Shown: positions 1 through 7,303 of the stretch, piece by piece
How the letters are laid out: every line of letters starts with the position of its first letter
Numbering within the stretch: position 1 is the stretch's first letter
Source: Streptomyces sp. CB02400
GTDB lineage: Bacteria; Actinomycetota; Actinomycetes; Streptomycetales; Streptomycetaceae
Direction: 5' to 3'
Assembly (NCBI RefSeq): GCF_001905725.1
Contig: NZ_LIWB01000009.1
Location: 254,709-318,708 of the forward strand
DNA length: 64,000 nucleotides
Notes under the pieces: model-generated
Database searches by the model: none
Told to the model about the DNA's origin: nothing
Seen by the model: only the letters and a program-made list of their open reading frames with translations
Program-made: the position numbers and the translations under genes

Positions 1-92
1 GGCACGACTGCCCGCGGAGAGCGGGCGGATGCGGCGCGACTGCACGCGGAAGGCGCGGAGGGCGTGGGATGTGCGGCGCGAATGCCCGCGGA
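1..92. repeat. Trio of an 18-bp dispersed element downstream of the acyltransferase gene
   Basis: Three near-identical 18-mers lie at 1-18 (GGCACGACTGCCCGCGGA), 33-50 and 75-92, all in the same orientation, spaced 32 and 42 bp. Copy 1 recurs exactly, inverted, at 60537-60554. The trio sits just past the 3' end of the minus-strand acyltransferase gene. No gene is supported in 1-100. The function is unknown; a role at transcript 3' ends is an inference from position. Confidence 0.7.
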
Positions 93-100
93 GGGCGGCG

Positions 101-829
101 TCAGTGGGCCTCGGCCTGGCGGACCTGTTCCGGGGTCGGGGCCGTGCCGCCGAGGTGGGCCGGCATCCACCAGGTGTCGTCCGGACCCTTGGGGCGCACA
201 GGGTAGGCCCGCTGCGCCGCCTCCAGCAGCTCCTGCACACGCTCACGCAGCTGCCGGGTGATCGCGCCCGCGTACTTGTCCCTGGACGCCTCGATCGCCT
301 CGCCCACGCGGATGGTGATCGGGGTGTGGCTGCGCCCGAAGTTGCGCGGGTGCCCCTTCGTCCACAGCCGCTGCGTGCCCCACACCGCCATGGGGACCAG
401 CGGCACGCCGGCCTCCTGGGCCAGGCGCGCGGCACCCGACTTGAAGCTCTTCAGCGTGAACGACTGCGAGATCGTCGCCTCCGGGAAGACGCCCACGATC
501 TCCCCCGACCGCAGCGACCGCAGCGCGTGCTCGTACGCCGCCTCGCCCCGCTCGCGGTCCACCGGGATGTGCTTCATGCCGCGCATCAGCGGACCGGAGA
601 TCCGGTGCCGGAAGACCGACTCCTTCGCCATGAAACGGACGAGCCGCTTCTGGGGGAGTGCCGCCAGGCCGTTGAAGACGAAGTCCAGGTAGCTGATGTG
701 ATTGCTCACCAGCACGGCGCCGCCCGAGCGCGGTATGTTCTCCGACCCCTGGCAGTCGATCTTGAGGTCCCACGCCTTGAACAGAGTGCGGGCGAAACCG
801 ACGACGGGCCGGTAGACGAGGTCTGCCAT
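101..829 (-). CDS. 1-acyl-sn-glycerol-3-phosphate acyltransferase family protein (PlsC-like)
   Basis: The 242-aa product transfers an acyl chain to a lysophospholipid-type acceptor at the inner membrane face. The PlsC-family HX4D motif is visible (H44...D49 in NHISYLD). The third motif is FPEATIS at about 115-121, where the family usually has FPEGTRS, so the glycine and arginine are replaced and substrate preference may differ. The ATG at 829 follows a GGAAGG about 13 nt upstream; longer in-frame extensions lack family similarity. It is a single gene, divergent from the thioredoxin-like gene. Family assignment is sure; exact substrate is not. Confidence 0.9.
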   Translation of the reverse strand: MADLVYRPVVGFARTLFKAWDLKIDCQGSENIPRSGGAVLVSNHISYLDFVFNGLAALPQKRLVRFMAKESVFRHRISGPLMRGMKHIPVDRERGEAAYEHALRSLRSGEIVGVFPEATISQSFTLKSFKSGAARLAQEAGVPLVPMAVWGTQRLWTKGHPRNFGRSHTPITIRVGEAIEASRDKYAGAITRQLRERVQELLEAAQRAYPVRPKGPDDTWWMPAHLGGTAPTPEQVRQAEAH

Positions 830-883
830 GGGCGGGTTGGAACCCTTCCTTCTCTGCCTGGGAAGGAGGCTCCCAGTCGAAGT

Positions 884-895
884 TACGCAGCCGTA
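884..895. promoter_or_regulatory. Candidate operator TACG-N4-CGTA upstream of the acyltransferase
   Basis: TACGCAGCCGTA is an inverted repeat located 55 nt upstream of the acyltransferase start. A second overlapping hairpin, AGCCGTA(889-895)/TACGGCT(901-907), shares its right half. Dyads of this size suit TetR-type lipid regulators, but no cognate regulator is adjacent. The rest of 830-1085 contains nothing else I can call. Confidence 0.4.
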
Positions 896-1085
896 GGTTT
901 TACGGCTTGTCGCAGATGGTGCCCGAAGAACGGCCGGTGGACCAGCCCTGGTGCCCGTCGTCGGCGAGATTCTCGTCACGTCCACTCCTTGATCCACCTC
1001 GGACTTTGTGCGTGCGGCCGGGAATGCCCGCGCTCCCGGCGGCGCTGGACATCGTCGACGGGTGATCCGCGAGAGGAGTGCGCGA

Positions 1086-1436
1086 GTGCGGGACGGGGAC
1101 GACGGAGGACGGCTCGGCGTGCCGGAGTCGTGGGCCGGGCCGGGAGCCGGACCGGGAGTCGCACTGGGGGAGCGCGCCACCCTGGTGCAGTTCTCCAGCG
1201 CCTTCTGCGCGCCCTGCCGGGCGACCCGGAGGGTGCTCGCCGAGGTGGCCGCGCTGGTGCCGGGCGTGGCCCACGTGGAGATCGACGCCGAGGCCCGTCT
1301 GGACCTCGTACGCCGTCTGGAGGTCGTGAAGACGCCGACGGTGCTGGTCCTCGACGCGGCCGGCCGGATCGTGCGGCGCGCGACCGGACAGCCGCGCAAG
1401 GCCGATGTGATCGCCGCGCTCGGGGAGGCCGTGTGA
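1086..1436 (+). CDS. Thioredoxin-like fold protein
   Basis: This 116-aa thiol-disulfide protein carries a CAPC active site (C41, C44) in the context SSAFCAPCRATRR, so the usual tryptophan before the first cysteine is phenylalanine. The cis-proline region KTPTV follows at the expected distance, giving a full single thioredoxin domain. GTG at 1086 is preferred because GAGAGGAG lies 8 nt upstream at 1071-1078; an upstream ATG at 1008 has no such site. No signal peptide is seen, so it is cytoplasmic. Partner unknown. Confidence 0.88.
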   Translation: MRDGDDGGRLGVPESWAGPGAGPGVALGERATLVQFSSAFCAPCRATRRVLAEVAALVPGVAHVEIDAEARLDLVRRLEVVKTPTVLVLDAAGRIVRRATGQPRKADVIAALGEAV

Positions 1437-1483
1437 GGGCCGGCCGGGCCGTGGTGAGGCATCTCCCACATCACGGGACCGAC

Positions 1484-1513
1484 TTGACTGTGCATGCCAC
1501 CCGTCGTCAGCCT
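1484..1513 (+). promoter_or_regulatory. Promoter with TTGACT -35
   Basis: TTGACT at 1484-1489 is followed after 18 nt by CAGCCT at 1508-1513. The implied start of transcription falls at or next to the ATG at 1520, which would make a leaderless mRNA beginning with the small ORF described next. Confidence 0.45.
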
Positions 1514-1519
1514 GACCCC

Positions 1520-1609
1520 ATGCCTTCGGAACTCCTTCGCCCCCGGCGGGTACCCGGCCGCCCGGCGGCCGCCGCCCGCGCCGCGCGTGTGCGCCGACCG
1601 GGCCGGTGA
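1520..1609 (+). CDS. Possible 29-aa Arg/Ala/Pro-rich leader peptide
   Basis: The ORF starts six nucleotides after the candidate -10 hexamer and ends 44 nt before the flavin reductase. Its sequence begins MPSELLRPRRV and is arginine-rich. Short leader ORFs are common ahead of sulfur and flavin reductase genes in actinobacteria, but those usually end in a cysteine-containing tail, which is absent here. It could equally be a chance ORF. Confidence 0.3.
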   Translation: MPSELLRPRRVPGRPAAAARAARVRRPGR

Positions 1610-1653
1610 GCAGCCGCGAACCCGTTCGTCACCTCCCGCAGAAGGACAGTTTC

Positions 1654-2163
1654 ATGACGGCCACGTCCGACCTGGGCACCGCCCGGCCCGCCTCGCCCGA
1701 GCTGTTGCGCTCCGTCTTCCGCAGGCACGCGGCGGGCGTCGCCGTGATCACCGCGCGCGGTCACCGCGGTCCGGTCGGCTTCACCGCCACCTCCCTCGCC
1801 TCCGTCTCCGCCGAGCCCCCGATGCTCTCCTTCGGCATCGGCACCGGGAGCTCGAGCTGGCCGGCGATCGCGACGGGCGACCACGTCGGCGTGCACGTCC
1901 TCGGGGAGCACCAGCAGGAGCTGGCGGAGACCTTCGCGCGCAGCGGCGCCGACCGCTTCGGTCCGGCCACCGCCTGGCGGGAGGGGCCGAAGGGGGTTCC
2001 GGTGCTGGACGGAGTCCCGGCCTGGATGGTGTGCGAGGTGGTGACCCGGGTGCCCGCCGGCGACCACCGGATCGTGATCGCCGAGGTCCTGCTCGGCGAC
2101 CCCACCGGTCACGGCCGTCCGCTCCTCTACCACCAGGGACGCTTCAACGGCCTGCGCGACTGA
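1654..2163 (+). CDS. Flavin reductase family protein (FMN-binding split barrel)
   Basis: This 169-aa protein is of the type that reduces FMN with NAD(P)H for a partner monooxygenase or binds FMN directly. Family signatures are visible: an N-terminal FRRHAAGVAVIT, GFTATSLASVS and PPMLSFGI segments, and a final HQGRFNGL. The start at ATG 1654 is chosen because GAAGGA lies just upstream (1641-1646); an in-frame upstream ATG at 1606 overlaps the leader stop. No monooxygenase partner gene is nearby. Cytoplasmic. Confidence 0.9.
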   Translation: MTATSDLGTARPASPELLRSVFRRHAAGVAVITARGHRGPVGFTATSLASVSAEPPMLSFGIGTGSSSWPAIATGDHVGVHVLGEHQQELAETFARSGADRFGPATAWREGPKGVPVLDGVPAWMVCEVVTRVPAGDHRIVIAEVLLGDPTGHGRPLLYHQGRFNGLRD

Positions 2164-2229
2164 GACGGGGTTCCCCCTGGTCGCGGACCCGTCGAGTTCC
2201 GGTTACGCTGCGTTGCGAAGGTCACAGTT

Positions 2230-2275
2230 CAAAGCGCTTGCTTAGCGGGAAGGAACTGGGTGTACTGACGAGTAA
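2230..2275. promoter_or_regulatory. Two candidate operators upstream of etfBA
   Basis: An AAGCGCTT-centred dyad at 2232-2239 with the right flank GCTTAG resembles KstR2/TetR-type sites of lipid catabolism (CAAG-N2-CTTG core, degenerate on the left). A second dyad, TACT-GACG-AGTA, lies at 2263-2274. A further 14-bp perfect palindrome, CTGCCTGCAGGCAG, is at 2333-2346, overlapping a TATGCT hexamer. Together they suggest layered control of the electron-transfer flavoprotein by acyl-CoA-responsive repressors. This is inference; no repressor gene is adjacent. Confidence 0.4.
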
Positions 2276-2381
2276 TATTTCGGTCGGAGCGCGGACCGCC
2301 CCGACCGGGACCGCCCGCTTCAGGCGCCTATGCTGCCTGCAGGCAGGCAGCCAGAAATGACGATGCAGTAGGAGAGCCGGC

Positions 2382-3170
2382 GTGAGCTTGAGGATCGTTG
2401 TCACCGTGAAGTACGTGCCCGACGCCACCGGCGACCGGCACTTCGCCGATGACCTGACCGTCGACCGTGACGACGTGGACGGTCTGCTCTCCGAACTGGA
2501 CGAGTACGCGGTCGAGCAGGCGCTGCAGATCTCGGAGAACTCCGACGACGACGTGGAGATCACCGTTCTGACGGTGGGCCCCGAGGACGCCAAGGACGCC
2601 CTGCGCAAGGCGCTGTCCATGGGCGCGGACAAGGCGATCCACGTCGAGGACGACGACCTGCACGGCACCGACGCCATCGGCACCTCCCTGGTCCTGGCCA
2701 AGGCCGTCGAGAAGGCCGGCTACGACCTGGTCATCTCCGGCATGGCCTCCACCGACGGCACCATGGGCGTCGTACCGGCGCTGCTGGCGGAGCGTCTGGG
2801 CGTGCCGCAGGTGACCCTGCTGTCCGAGGTGTCCGTCGAGGACGGCACGGTCAAGGGCCGCCGCGACGGCGACACCGCCTCCGAGCAGCTCGAGGCCTCC
2901 CTCCCGGCCGTCGTGTCGGTCACCGACCAGTCGGGTGAGGCGCGTTACCCGTCCTTCAAGGGCATCATGGCGGCCAAGAAGAAGCCGGTGGAGTCCTGGG
3001 ACCTGTCCGACCTCGACATCGACGAGGACGAGGTCGGCCTGGGGGGCGCCTACACGGTCGTCGAGTCGGCGGCCGAGCGTCCGGCCCGCACCGCCGGCAC
3101 GATCGTCAAGGACGAGGGCGAGGGCGGCAAGCAGCTCGCCGAGTTCCTCGCGAGCCAGAAGTTCGTCTGA
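2382..3170 (+). CDS. etfB: Electron transfer flavoprotein beta subunit
   Basis: EtfB (262 aa) pairs with EtfA to accept electrons from acyl-CoA and related dehydrogenases and pass them to the membrane quinone pool. It shows the typical N-terminus VVTVKYVPD, the adenine-nucleotide-binding core with DGTMGVVPALLAERLG, and the C-terminal FKGIMAAKKKP segment. GTG 2382 follows GGAG at 2371. The GTG start and 60-nt gap to etfA are consistent with one operon ending at the terminator at 4210-4244. Confidence 0.97.
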   Translation: MSLRIVVTVKYVPDATGDRHFADDLTVDRDDVDGLLSELDEYAVEQALQISENSDDDVEITVLTVGPEDAKDALRKALSMGADKAIHVEDDDLHGTDAIGTSLVLAKAVEKAGYDLVISGMASTDGTMGVVPALLAERLGVPQVTLLSEVSVEDGTVKGRRDGDTASEQLEASLPAVVSVTDQSGEARYPSFKGIMAAKKKPVESWDLSDLDIDEDEVGLGGAYTVVESAAERPARTAGTIVKDEGEGGKQLAEFLASQKFV

Positions 3171-3230
3171 GCCACGGGCTCAACTCGCTTCCCGCCCCTC
3201 ATACTTCGCAAGCAGGAGAGAAGAAGTCCC

Positions 3231-4193
3231 ATGGCTGAAGTTCTCGTCTACGTCGACCACGTGGACGGTGCCGTCCGCAAGCCCACCCTGGAGCTGCTGA
3301 CCCTGGCCCGCCGCATCGGCGAGCCCGTCGCCGTCGCGCTGGGCAACGGCGCCGGCGACACCGCCGCCGCGCTCGCCGAGCACGGCGCGGTGAAGGTCCT
3401 CACCGACGAGGCCGCCGAGTACGCCGACTACCTGGTGGTCCCGAAGGTCGACGCGCTGCAGGCCGCCGTAGAGGCCGTTTCCCCGGCCGCCGTCCTGGTC
3501 CCCTCCTCCGCCGAGGGCAAGGAGATCGCCGCCCGCCTGGCGCTGCGTCTCGGATCGGGCGTCATCACCGACGCCGTCGACCTGGAGGCCGGCGACGAGG
3601 GCCCGGTGGCCACCCAGTCGGTGTTCGCCGCCTCCTACACCACCAAGTCCCGTGTCTCCAAGGGCACCCCGGTCATCACGGTCAAGCCGAACTCGGCCGC
3701 CGTGGAGGCCGCCCCGGCCGCCGGCGCGGTCGAGGCCCTGTCGGTGACCTTCTCCGCGCAGGCGACCGGCACCAAGGTCACCGGCCGTACGCCGCGCGAG
3801 TCGACGGGCCGTCCGGAGCTGACCGAGGCCGCGATCGTGGTCTCCGGTGGCCGTGGTGTCAACGGCGCGGAGAACTTCGCGATCATCGAGGCGCTCGCCG
3901 ACTCGCTCGGCGCGGCCGTCGGTGCCTCGCGCGCCGCCGTCGACGCCGGCTGGTACCCGCACACCAACCAGGTCGGCCAGACCGGCAAGTCGGTCTCGCC
4001 GCAGCTCTACATCGCCTCCGGCATCTCCGGTGCGATCCAGCACCGCGCCGGCATGCAGACCTCGAAGACCATCGTGGCCATCAACAAGGACGCCGAGGCC
4101 CCGATCTTCGACCTGGTCGACTACGGCGTCGTCGGCGACCTGTTCGACGTCGTGCCCCAGCTCACCGAGGAGATCAAGACCCGCAAGGGCTGA
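3231..4193 (+). CDS. etfA: Electron transfer flavoprotein alpha subunit
   Basis: EtfA (320 aa) carries the FAD-binding domain. The C-terminal FAD motif is clear: VVSGGRGV, PHTNQVGQTGKSVSPQLYI and SGISGAIQHRAGM, followed by IVAINKDAEAPIF. The N-terminal half is the variable domain found in the housekeeping group of ETFs. It starts at ATG 3231 behind AGGAGAG and is translated with etfB. A dedicated ETF:quinone oxidoreductase gene is not in the window. Confidence 0.97.
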   Translation: MAEVLVYVDHVDGAVRKPTLELLTLARRIGEPVAVALGNGAGDTAAALAEHGAVKVLTDEAAEYADYLVVPKVDALQAAVEAVSPAAVLVPSSAEGKEIAARLALRLGSGVITDAVDLEAGDEGPVATQSVFAASYTTKSRVSKGTPVITVKPNSAAVEAAPAAGAVEALSVTFSAQATGTKVTGRTPRESTGRPELTEAAIVVSGGRGVNGAENFAIIEALADSLGAAVGASRAAVDAGWYPHTNQVGQTGKSVSPQLYIASGISGAIQHRAGMQTSKTIVAINKDAEAPIFDLVDYGVVGDLFDVVPQLTEEIKTRKG

Positions 4194-4209
4194 TCACCCC
4201 GAGCCGTAC

Positions 4210-4244
4210 GAGGCCCCCGCGACCACTCCGGTCGCGGGGGCCTC
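4210..4244 (+). terminator. Strong stem-loop terminator after etfA
   Basis: A perfect 15-bp stem (4210-4224 with 4230-4244) closes a 5-nt loop, beginning 16 nt after the etfA stop. No U tract follows, as is usual for streptomycete terminators. Confidence 0.85.
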
Positions 4245-4360
4245 GGCGCGTCACAGGGTGTCGTGGAAGACCGCCGAGGATGGACGTGAGCATGGAGAGA
4301 CGGGGGTGGACCGGGTCGCAAGATGGTGTTGACCGGGGGAAGCAGGCCCGATAACTTCAT

Positions 4361-4390
4361 TCAACGGATTGTTGATTCCGTATCGCGGAA
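4361..4390. promoter_or_regulatory. Two abutting 15-bp dyads upstream of the DUF6986 gene
   Basis: TCAAC-N5-GTTGA (4361-4375) is immediately followed by TTCCG-N5-CGGAA (4376-4390). Both have 5-5-5 geometry, and they end 17 nt before the start codon. This looks like an operator pair. IclR-type regulators of glyoxylate/allantoin genes are a reasonable guess, not shown. Confidence 0.5.
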
Positions 4391-4407
4391 ATTCGGGAGG
4401 GTGTGGG

Positions 4408-5679
4408 ATGGGTCAGGGGCAGCAGGAGCGGGTGGCGACGAGTCTCGCGGGCGCCGTCACCGAGGAGATCGGCGCCTCCCTCGCGCCGGTCGACGCCGAA
4501 CTGGAGCGCCGCTACCCCGGAGACCCCGGCACCCGTCAGCCCGTCCACACCGTCTACGTCCCCGGCGACGCCTTCGCCGCCGACACCCTCCGCACCTGGG
4601 GTGACCGGGCCCTCGCCGCGCTCGACGAACACGCCCCGGACGCCGCCTCCTTCGCCGCCGTCCTCGGACTGGACGGCGCACTGGCCGAGGACGTGTACGG
4701 CCGTGTCCGCGCCAAACTGGAACGCGAACCGGTCGAGGACCTGCGCGTCGACTTCGAGGACGGCTACGGCAGGCGCCCCGACGCCGAGGAGGACGAGACC
4801 GCGGCCCGCGCGGCCCGGCTGATCGCCGAGGCGTACGGCGACGGCACCGCGGCCCCGTACATGGGCATCCGCGTGAAGTGCATGGAGGCCGCCGTCCGCG
4901 ACCGGGGCATCCGCACCCTCGACATCTTCCTCACCGGCCTCATGGAGACCGGCGGCCTGCCGGACGGACTGGTCCTGACCCTGCCCAAGGTCACATATCC
5001 CGAGCAGGTCACCGCCATGGCCCGCCTCCTCGACGCCTTCGAGGAGGCGCGCGGCCTCGCGCCCGGCCGGATCGGCTTCGAGATCCAGATCGAGACCAGC
5101 CAGTCCATCCTCGCCACCGACGGCACCGCCACCGTCGCCCGCATGATCCAGGCCGCCCGGGGCCGCGCCACCGGGCTGCACTACGGCACCTTCGACTACA
5201 GCGCCTGCCTCGGCGTCTCCGCCGCGCACCAGGCGAGCGACCACCCGGCCGCCGACCATGCCAAGGCCGTCATGCAGGTCGCCGCCGCGGGCACCGGCGT
5301 ACGCCTCTCGGACGGCTCCACCAACGTGCTGCCCGTCGGCCCCACGGAGCAGGTCCACGACGCCTGGCGGCTGCACTACGGCCTCACCCGCCGCGCCCTC
5401 GCCCGCGCCTACTACCAGGGCTGGGACATGCACCCCGGCCACCTCCCCACCCGCTACGCGGCCGTCTTCGCCTTCTACCGCGAGGGCTTCGCGCAGGCCG
5501 CCGCCCGTCTCGCCCGGTACGTCGACCGGGCCGGCGGCGACGTCATGGACGAGCCCGCCACCGCCAAGGCCCTCGCCGGATACCTGCTGCGCGGCTTGGA
5601 CTGCGGCGCCCTGGACGCCGCCGAGGTGGCGCGCCCGACCTCGCTGTCCCGCGCCGACCTGGAGGGTTTCGCGCGGTAG
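4408..5679 (+). CDS. DUF6986 protein, CitE/HpcH-like aldolase/lyase superfamily
   Basis: The 423-aa protein belongs to the phosphoenolpyruvate/pyruvate-binding TIM-barrel superfamily of citrate lyase beta subunits and HpcH aldolases. Supporting segments are DLRVDFEDGYG (metal-ligand-like acidic motif, about 117-127), GFEIQIETSQSIL and GLHYGTFDYSACLGV. ATG 4408 is used because GGGAGG lies nearby at 4395-4400. It is monocistronic between terminator and the next promoter. The superfamily cleaves or condenses acyl-CoA or keto-acid substrates; the true substrate is unknown. Confidence 0.8.
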   Translation: MGQGQQERVATSLAGAVTEEIGASLAPVDAELERRYPGDPGTRQPVHTVYVPGDAFAADTLRTWGDRALAALDEHAPDAASFAAVLGLDGALAEDVYGRVRAKLEREPVEDLRVDFEDGYGRRPDAEEDETAARAARLIAEAYGDGTAAPYMGIRVKCMEAAVRDRGIRTLDIFLTGLMETGGLPDGLVLTLPKVTYPEQVTAMARLLDAFEEARGLAPGRIGFEIQIETSQSILATDGTATVARMIQAARGRATGLHYGTFDYSACLGVSAAHQASDHPAADHAKAVMQVAAAGTGVRLSDGSTNVLPVGPTEQVHDAWRLHYGLTRRALARAYYQGWDMHPGHLPTRYAAVFAFYREGFAQAAARLARYVDRAGGDVMDEPATAKALAGYLLRGLDCGALDAAEVARPTSLSRADLEGFAR

Positions 5680-5704
5680 TCCGGGGCGCACCCGCTTGCC
5701 TCGC

Positions 5705-5721
5705 CTATCGAATTTCGATAG
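5705..5721. promoter_or_regulatory. Perfect 17-bp operator, CTATCGAA-T-TTCGATAG
   Basis: Eight-base arms flank a single T, 33 nt upstream of the DUF2975 gene start. It is A/T-rich against a GC-rich background. The downstream Xre-type HTH protein is the obvious candidate to bind it and autoregulate the pair. Confidence 0.65.
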
Positions 5722-5753
5722 TTTTCCATCGTGATTCGGTTCAAGGAGGGGTG

Positions 5754-6251
5754 ATGGGACGGCTGACCGTGCTCGCGCTGCGCACCGTGATGGTGGTGCT
5801 GCTGGCGGGTTCCCTGGGGATTCAGGCGGTGATGGTGCCGCTGATGGCGAGCGACCTCGAAGGGCTGGACGCGGAGTACTCGTACCTGCGCGTCCCCTTC
5901 CTCCTCGTCGTGGTCCTCGGTGTCGTGACGGCCCAGGTCGTCCTGGTCTGTGTCTGGCGGCTGGTGACGATGGTGCGGCGCGGGACCGTCTTCTCCCACG
6001 CCGCCTTCCGCTACGTGCACACCGTCATCGGCGCGTTCGTCGCCGCGGCGCTGCTGGTGTTCGCGCTCGGGGCGCTCCTCGCGCCCGGCGAGGCCGTGGC
6101 CCCGGGCATCGTGGCACTGCTGGGCGGGGCCGGTCTGGCGATCCTGGGCATCGCCCTGGTCGTACTCGTCCTGCGGATGCTGCTGGCGCAGGCCGTCGCG
6201 CGCGACGTCGAGGCGTCGCGGATGCAGGCCGAACTGGCCGAGGTGATCTGA
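5754..6251 (+). CDS. DUF2975 integral membrane protein
   Basis: The 165-aa protein has four hydrophobic segments (about 8-28, 45-68, 88-110 and 120-145) and a hydrophilic tail DVEASRMQAELAEVI. This is the architecture of DUF2975 proteins, which are regularly encoded with a small HTH regulator. AAGGAGGGG at 5743-5751 sits directly before ATG 5754. The stop codon overlaps the start of the HTH gene by one base, so the two are translationally coupled. Function of the family is not established. Confidence 0.85.
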   Translation: MGRLTVLALRTVMVVLLAGSLGIQAVMVPLMASDLEGLDAEYSYLRVPFLLVVVLGVVTAQVVLVCVWRLVTMVRRGTVFSHAAFRYVHTVIGAFVAAALLVFALGALLAPGEAVAPGIVALLGGAGLAILGIALVVLVLRMLLAQAVARDVEASRMQAELAEVI

Positions 6252-6469
6252 TGCCGATCGCCGTCGACATCGACGTGATGCTGGCCAAGCGGAAGATGTC
6301 CGTGGGCGAACTCGCCGAACGCGTCGGCATCACACCGGCCAATCTGGCGGTGCTCAAGAACGGCCGCGCCAAGGCGGTGCGCTTCACCACCCTCGCCGCG
6401 CTCTGCGACGTGCTCGAGTGCCAGCCGGGCGACCTGCTGCGCTGGGAGCCCGACGACACCCGGCCCTGA
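6251..6469 (+). CDS. Small Cro/C1-type HTH regulator (YozG-like)
   Basis: This 72-aa protein is nearly all one helix-turn-helix: MSVGELAERVGITPANLAVLKNG..FTTLAALCDVLECQPGDLL. It matches the short regulators that accompany DUF2975 membrane proteins. It most likely binds the 17-bp palindrome ahead of the operon. ATG 6251 shares its A with the upstream TGA. Confidence 0.9.
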   Translation: MPIAVDIDVMLAKRKMSVGELAERVGITPANLAVLKNGRAKAVRFTTLAALCDVLECQPGDLLRWEPDDTRP

Positions 6470-6480
6470 CCTGCCACCCG

Positions 6481-7296
6481 TCACCCGTGCCCCTGCCTCG
6501 GCAGCGGCACCGGCGACGCGCCCGTACCAGGACGTCCGTACTGCTCGGACCCCACATACCGCTCCAGGCCGCAGACCGTCACCAGCTTCTCCTCGGCGAA
6601 CAGCCGGGTGCCCCGCGCGCACAGCCGGAGGTCGGCGCGGGCCCGCGCGCAGAACTCCTCGGGGGAGAAGCCGAACAGCTCCCGCAGTCCGGGCACGTTC
6701 ACGAGCAGATCGGTGAGCAGCGCCCGCTGGCCCGGATGGGTGCGCGGGACGCCGGTGCCGTCGTGCAGCACGCCGTGGCGGTTCACGTACGCGTACGCGC
6801 CGGGGAGCGTGGAGCCGTCGGCGAGTTCGACGCGCACGTCGGGGGAGGGCAGCCAGGCGCGGTGGAAGTTGCCGTCCGGCCGCGGTGCGCCCTCGCTCGC
6901 GTCGATCACCGCGAGCTGCCGGGCGTCGAGCCAGATGACGAACAGCTCCCGCACCGTCCCCGGGGCGCGGACCGGCGAGTTGGACACATAGCCCATACGG
7001 CTGACGTGCGCCGAGACCCCGACGTCGACGCCCGTCACCCGCGTCCGCACCATCGGCACCGGTGTGATGATCCCGGACTCGGCCATCTTGTGCCGCAGCT
7101 GACCGGGACAGGCGTTGGAACCGACCGCGAGCACGGGCACGCGGTCCTCGTACACCAGGCGGTCCAGCGGCAGCAGCCGGTCCCCGTTCAGCAGCCCCGA
7201 ATCCCGTGGCCACGCGCCCGGATACAGCAGCGGGTGTTCACGCGGTGCCTTCTCCAGGCCCAGCGCCCGCAGGGTGCGGTCCTCCTCCGACGGCAC
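6481..7296 (-). CDS. Gamma-glutamylcyclotransferase-like fold protein, unknown substrate
   Basis: I do not recognise a specific function for this 271-aa protein. The segment VPVLAVGSNACPGQL (about 53-67) resembles the YGSN loop of gamma-glutamylcyclotransferase/AIG2 proteins, and an acidic residue follows in VIDASEGAP. It starts with GTG at 7296, 7 nt after the LacI gene stop on the same strand, so the two are probably co-transcribed. It converges on the HTH gene with an 11-nt gap. Confidence 0.65.
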   Translation of the reverse strand: MPSEEDRTLRALGLEKAPREHPLLYPGAWPRDSGLLNGDRLLPLDRLVYEDRVPVLAVGSNACPGQLRHKMAESGIITPVPMVRTRVTGVDVGVSAHVSRMGYVSNSPVRAPGTVRELFVIWLDARQLAVIDASEGAPRPDGNFHRAWLPSPDVRVELADGSTLPGAYAYVNRHGVLHDGTGVPRTHPGQRALLTDLLVNVPGLRELFGFSPEEFCARARADLRLCARGTRLFAEEKLVTVCGLERYVGSEQYGRPGTGASPVPLPRQGHG

Positions 7297-7303
7297 CGCC
7301 CGC

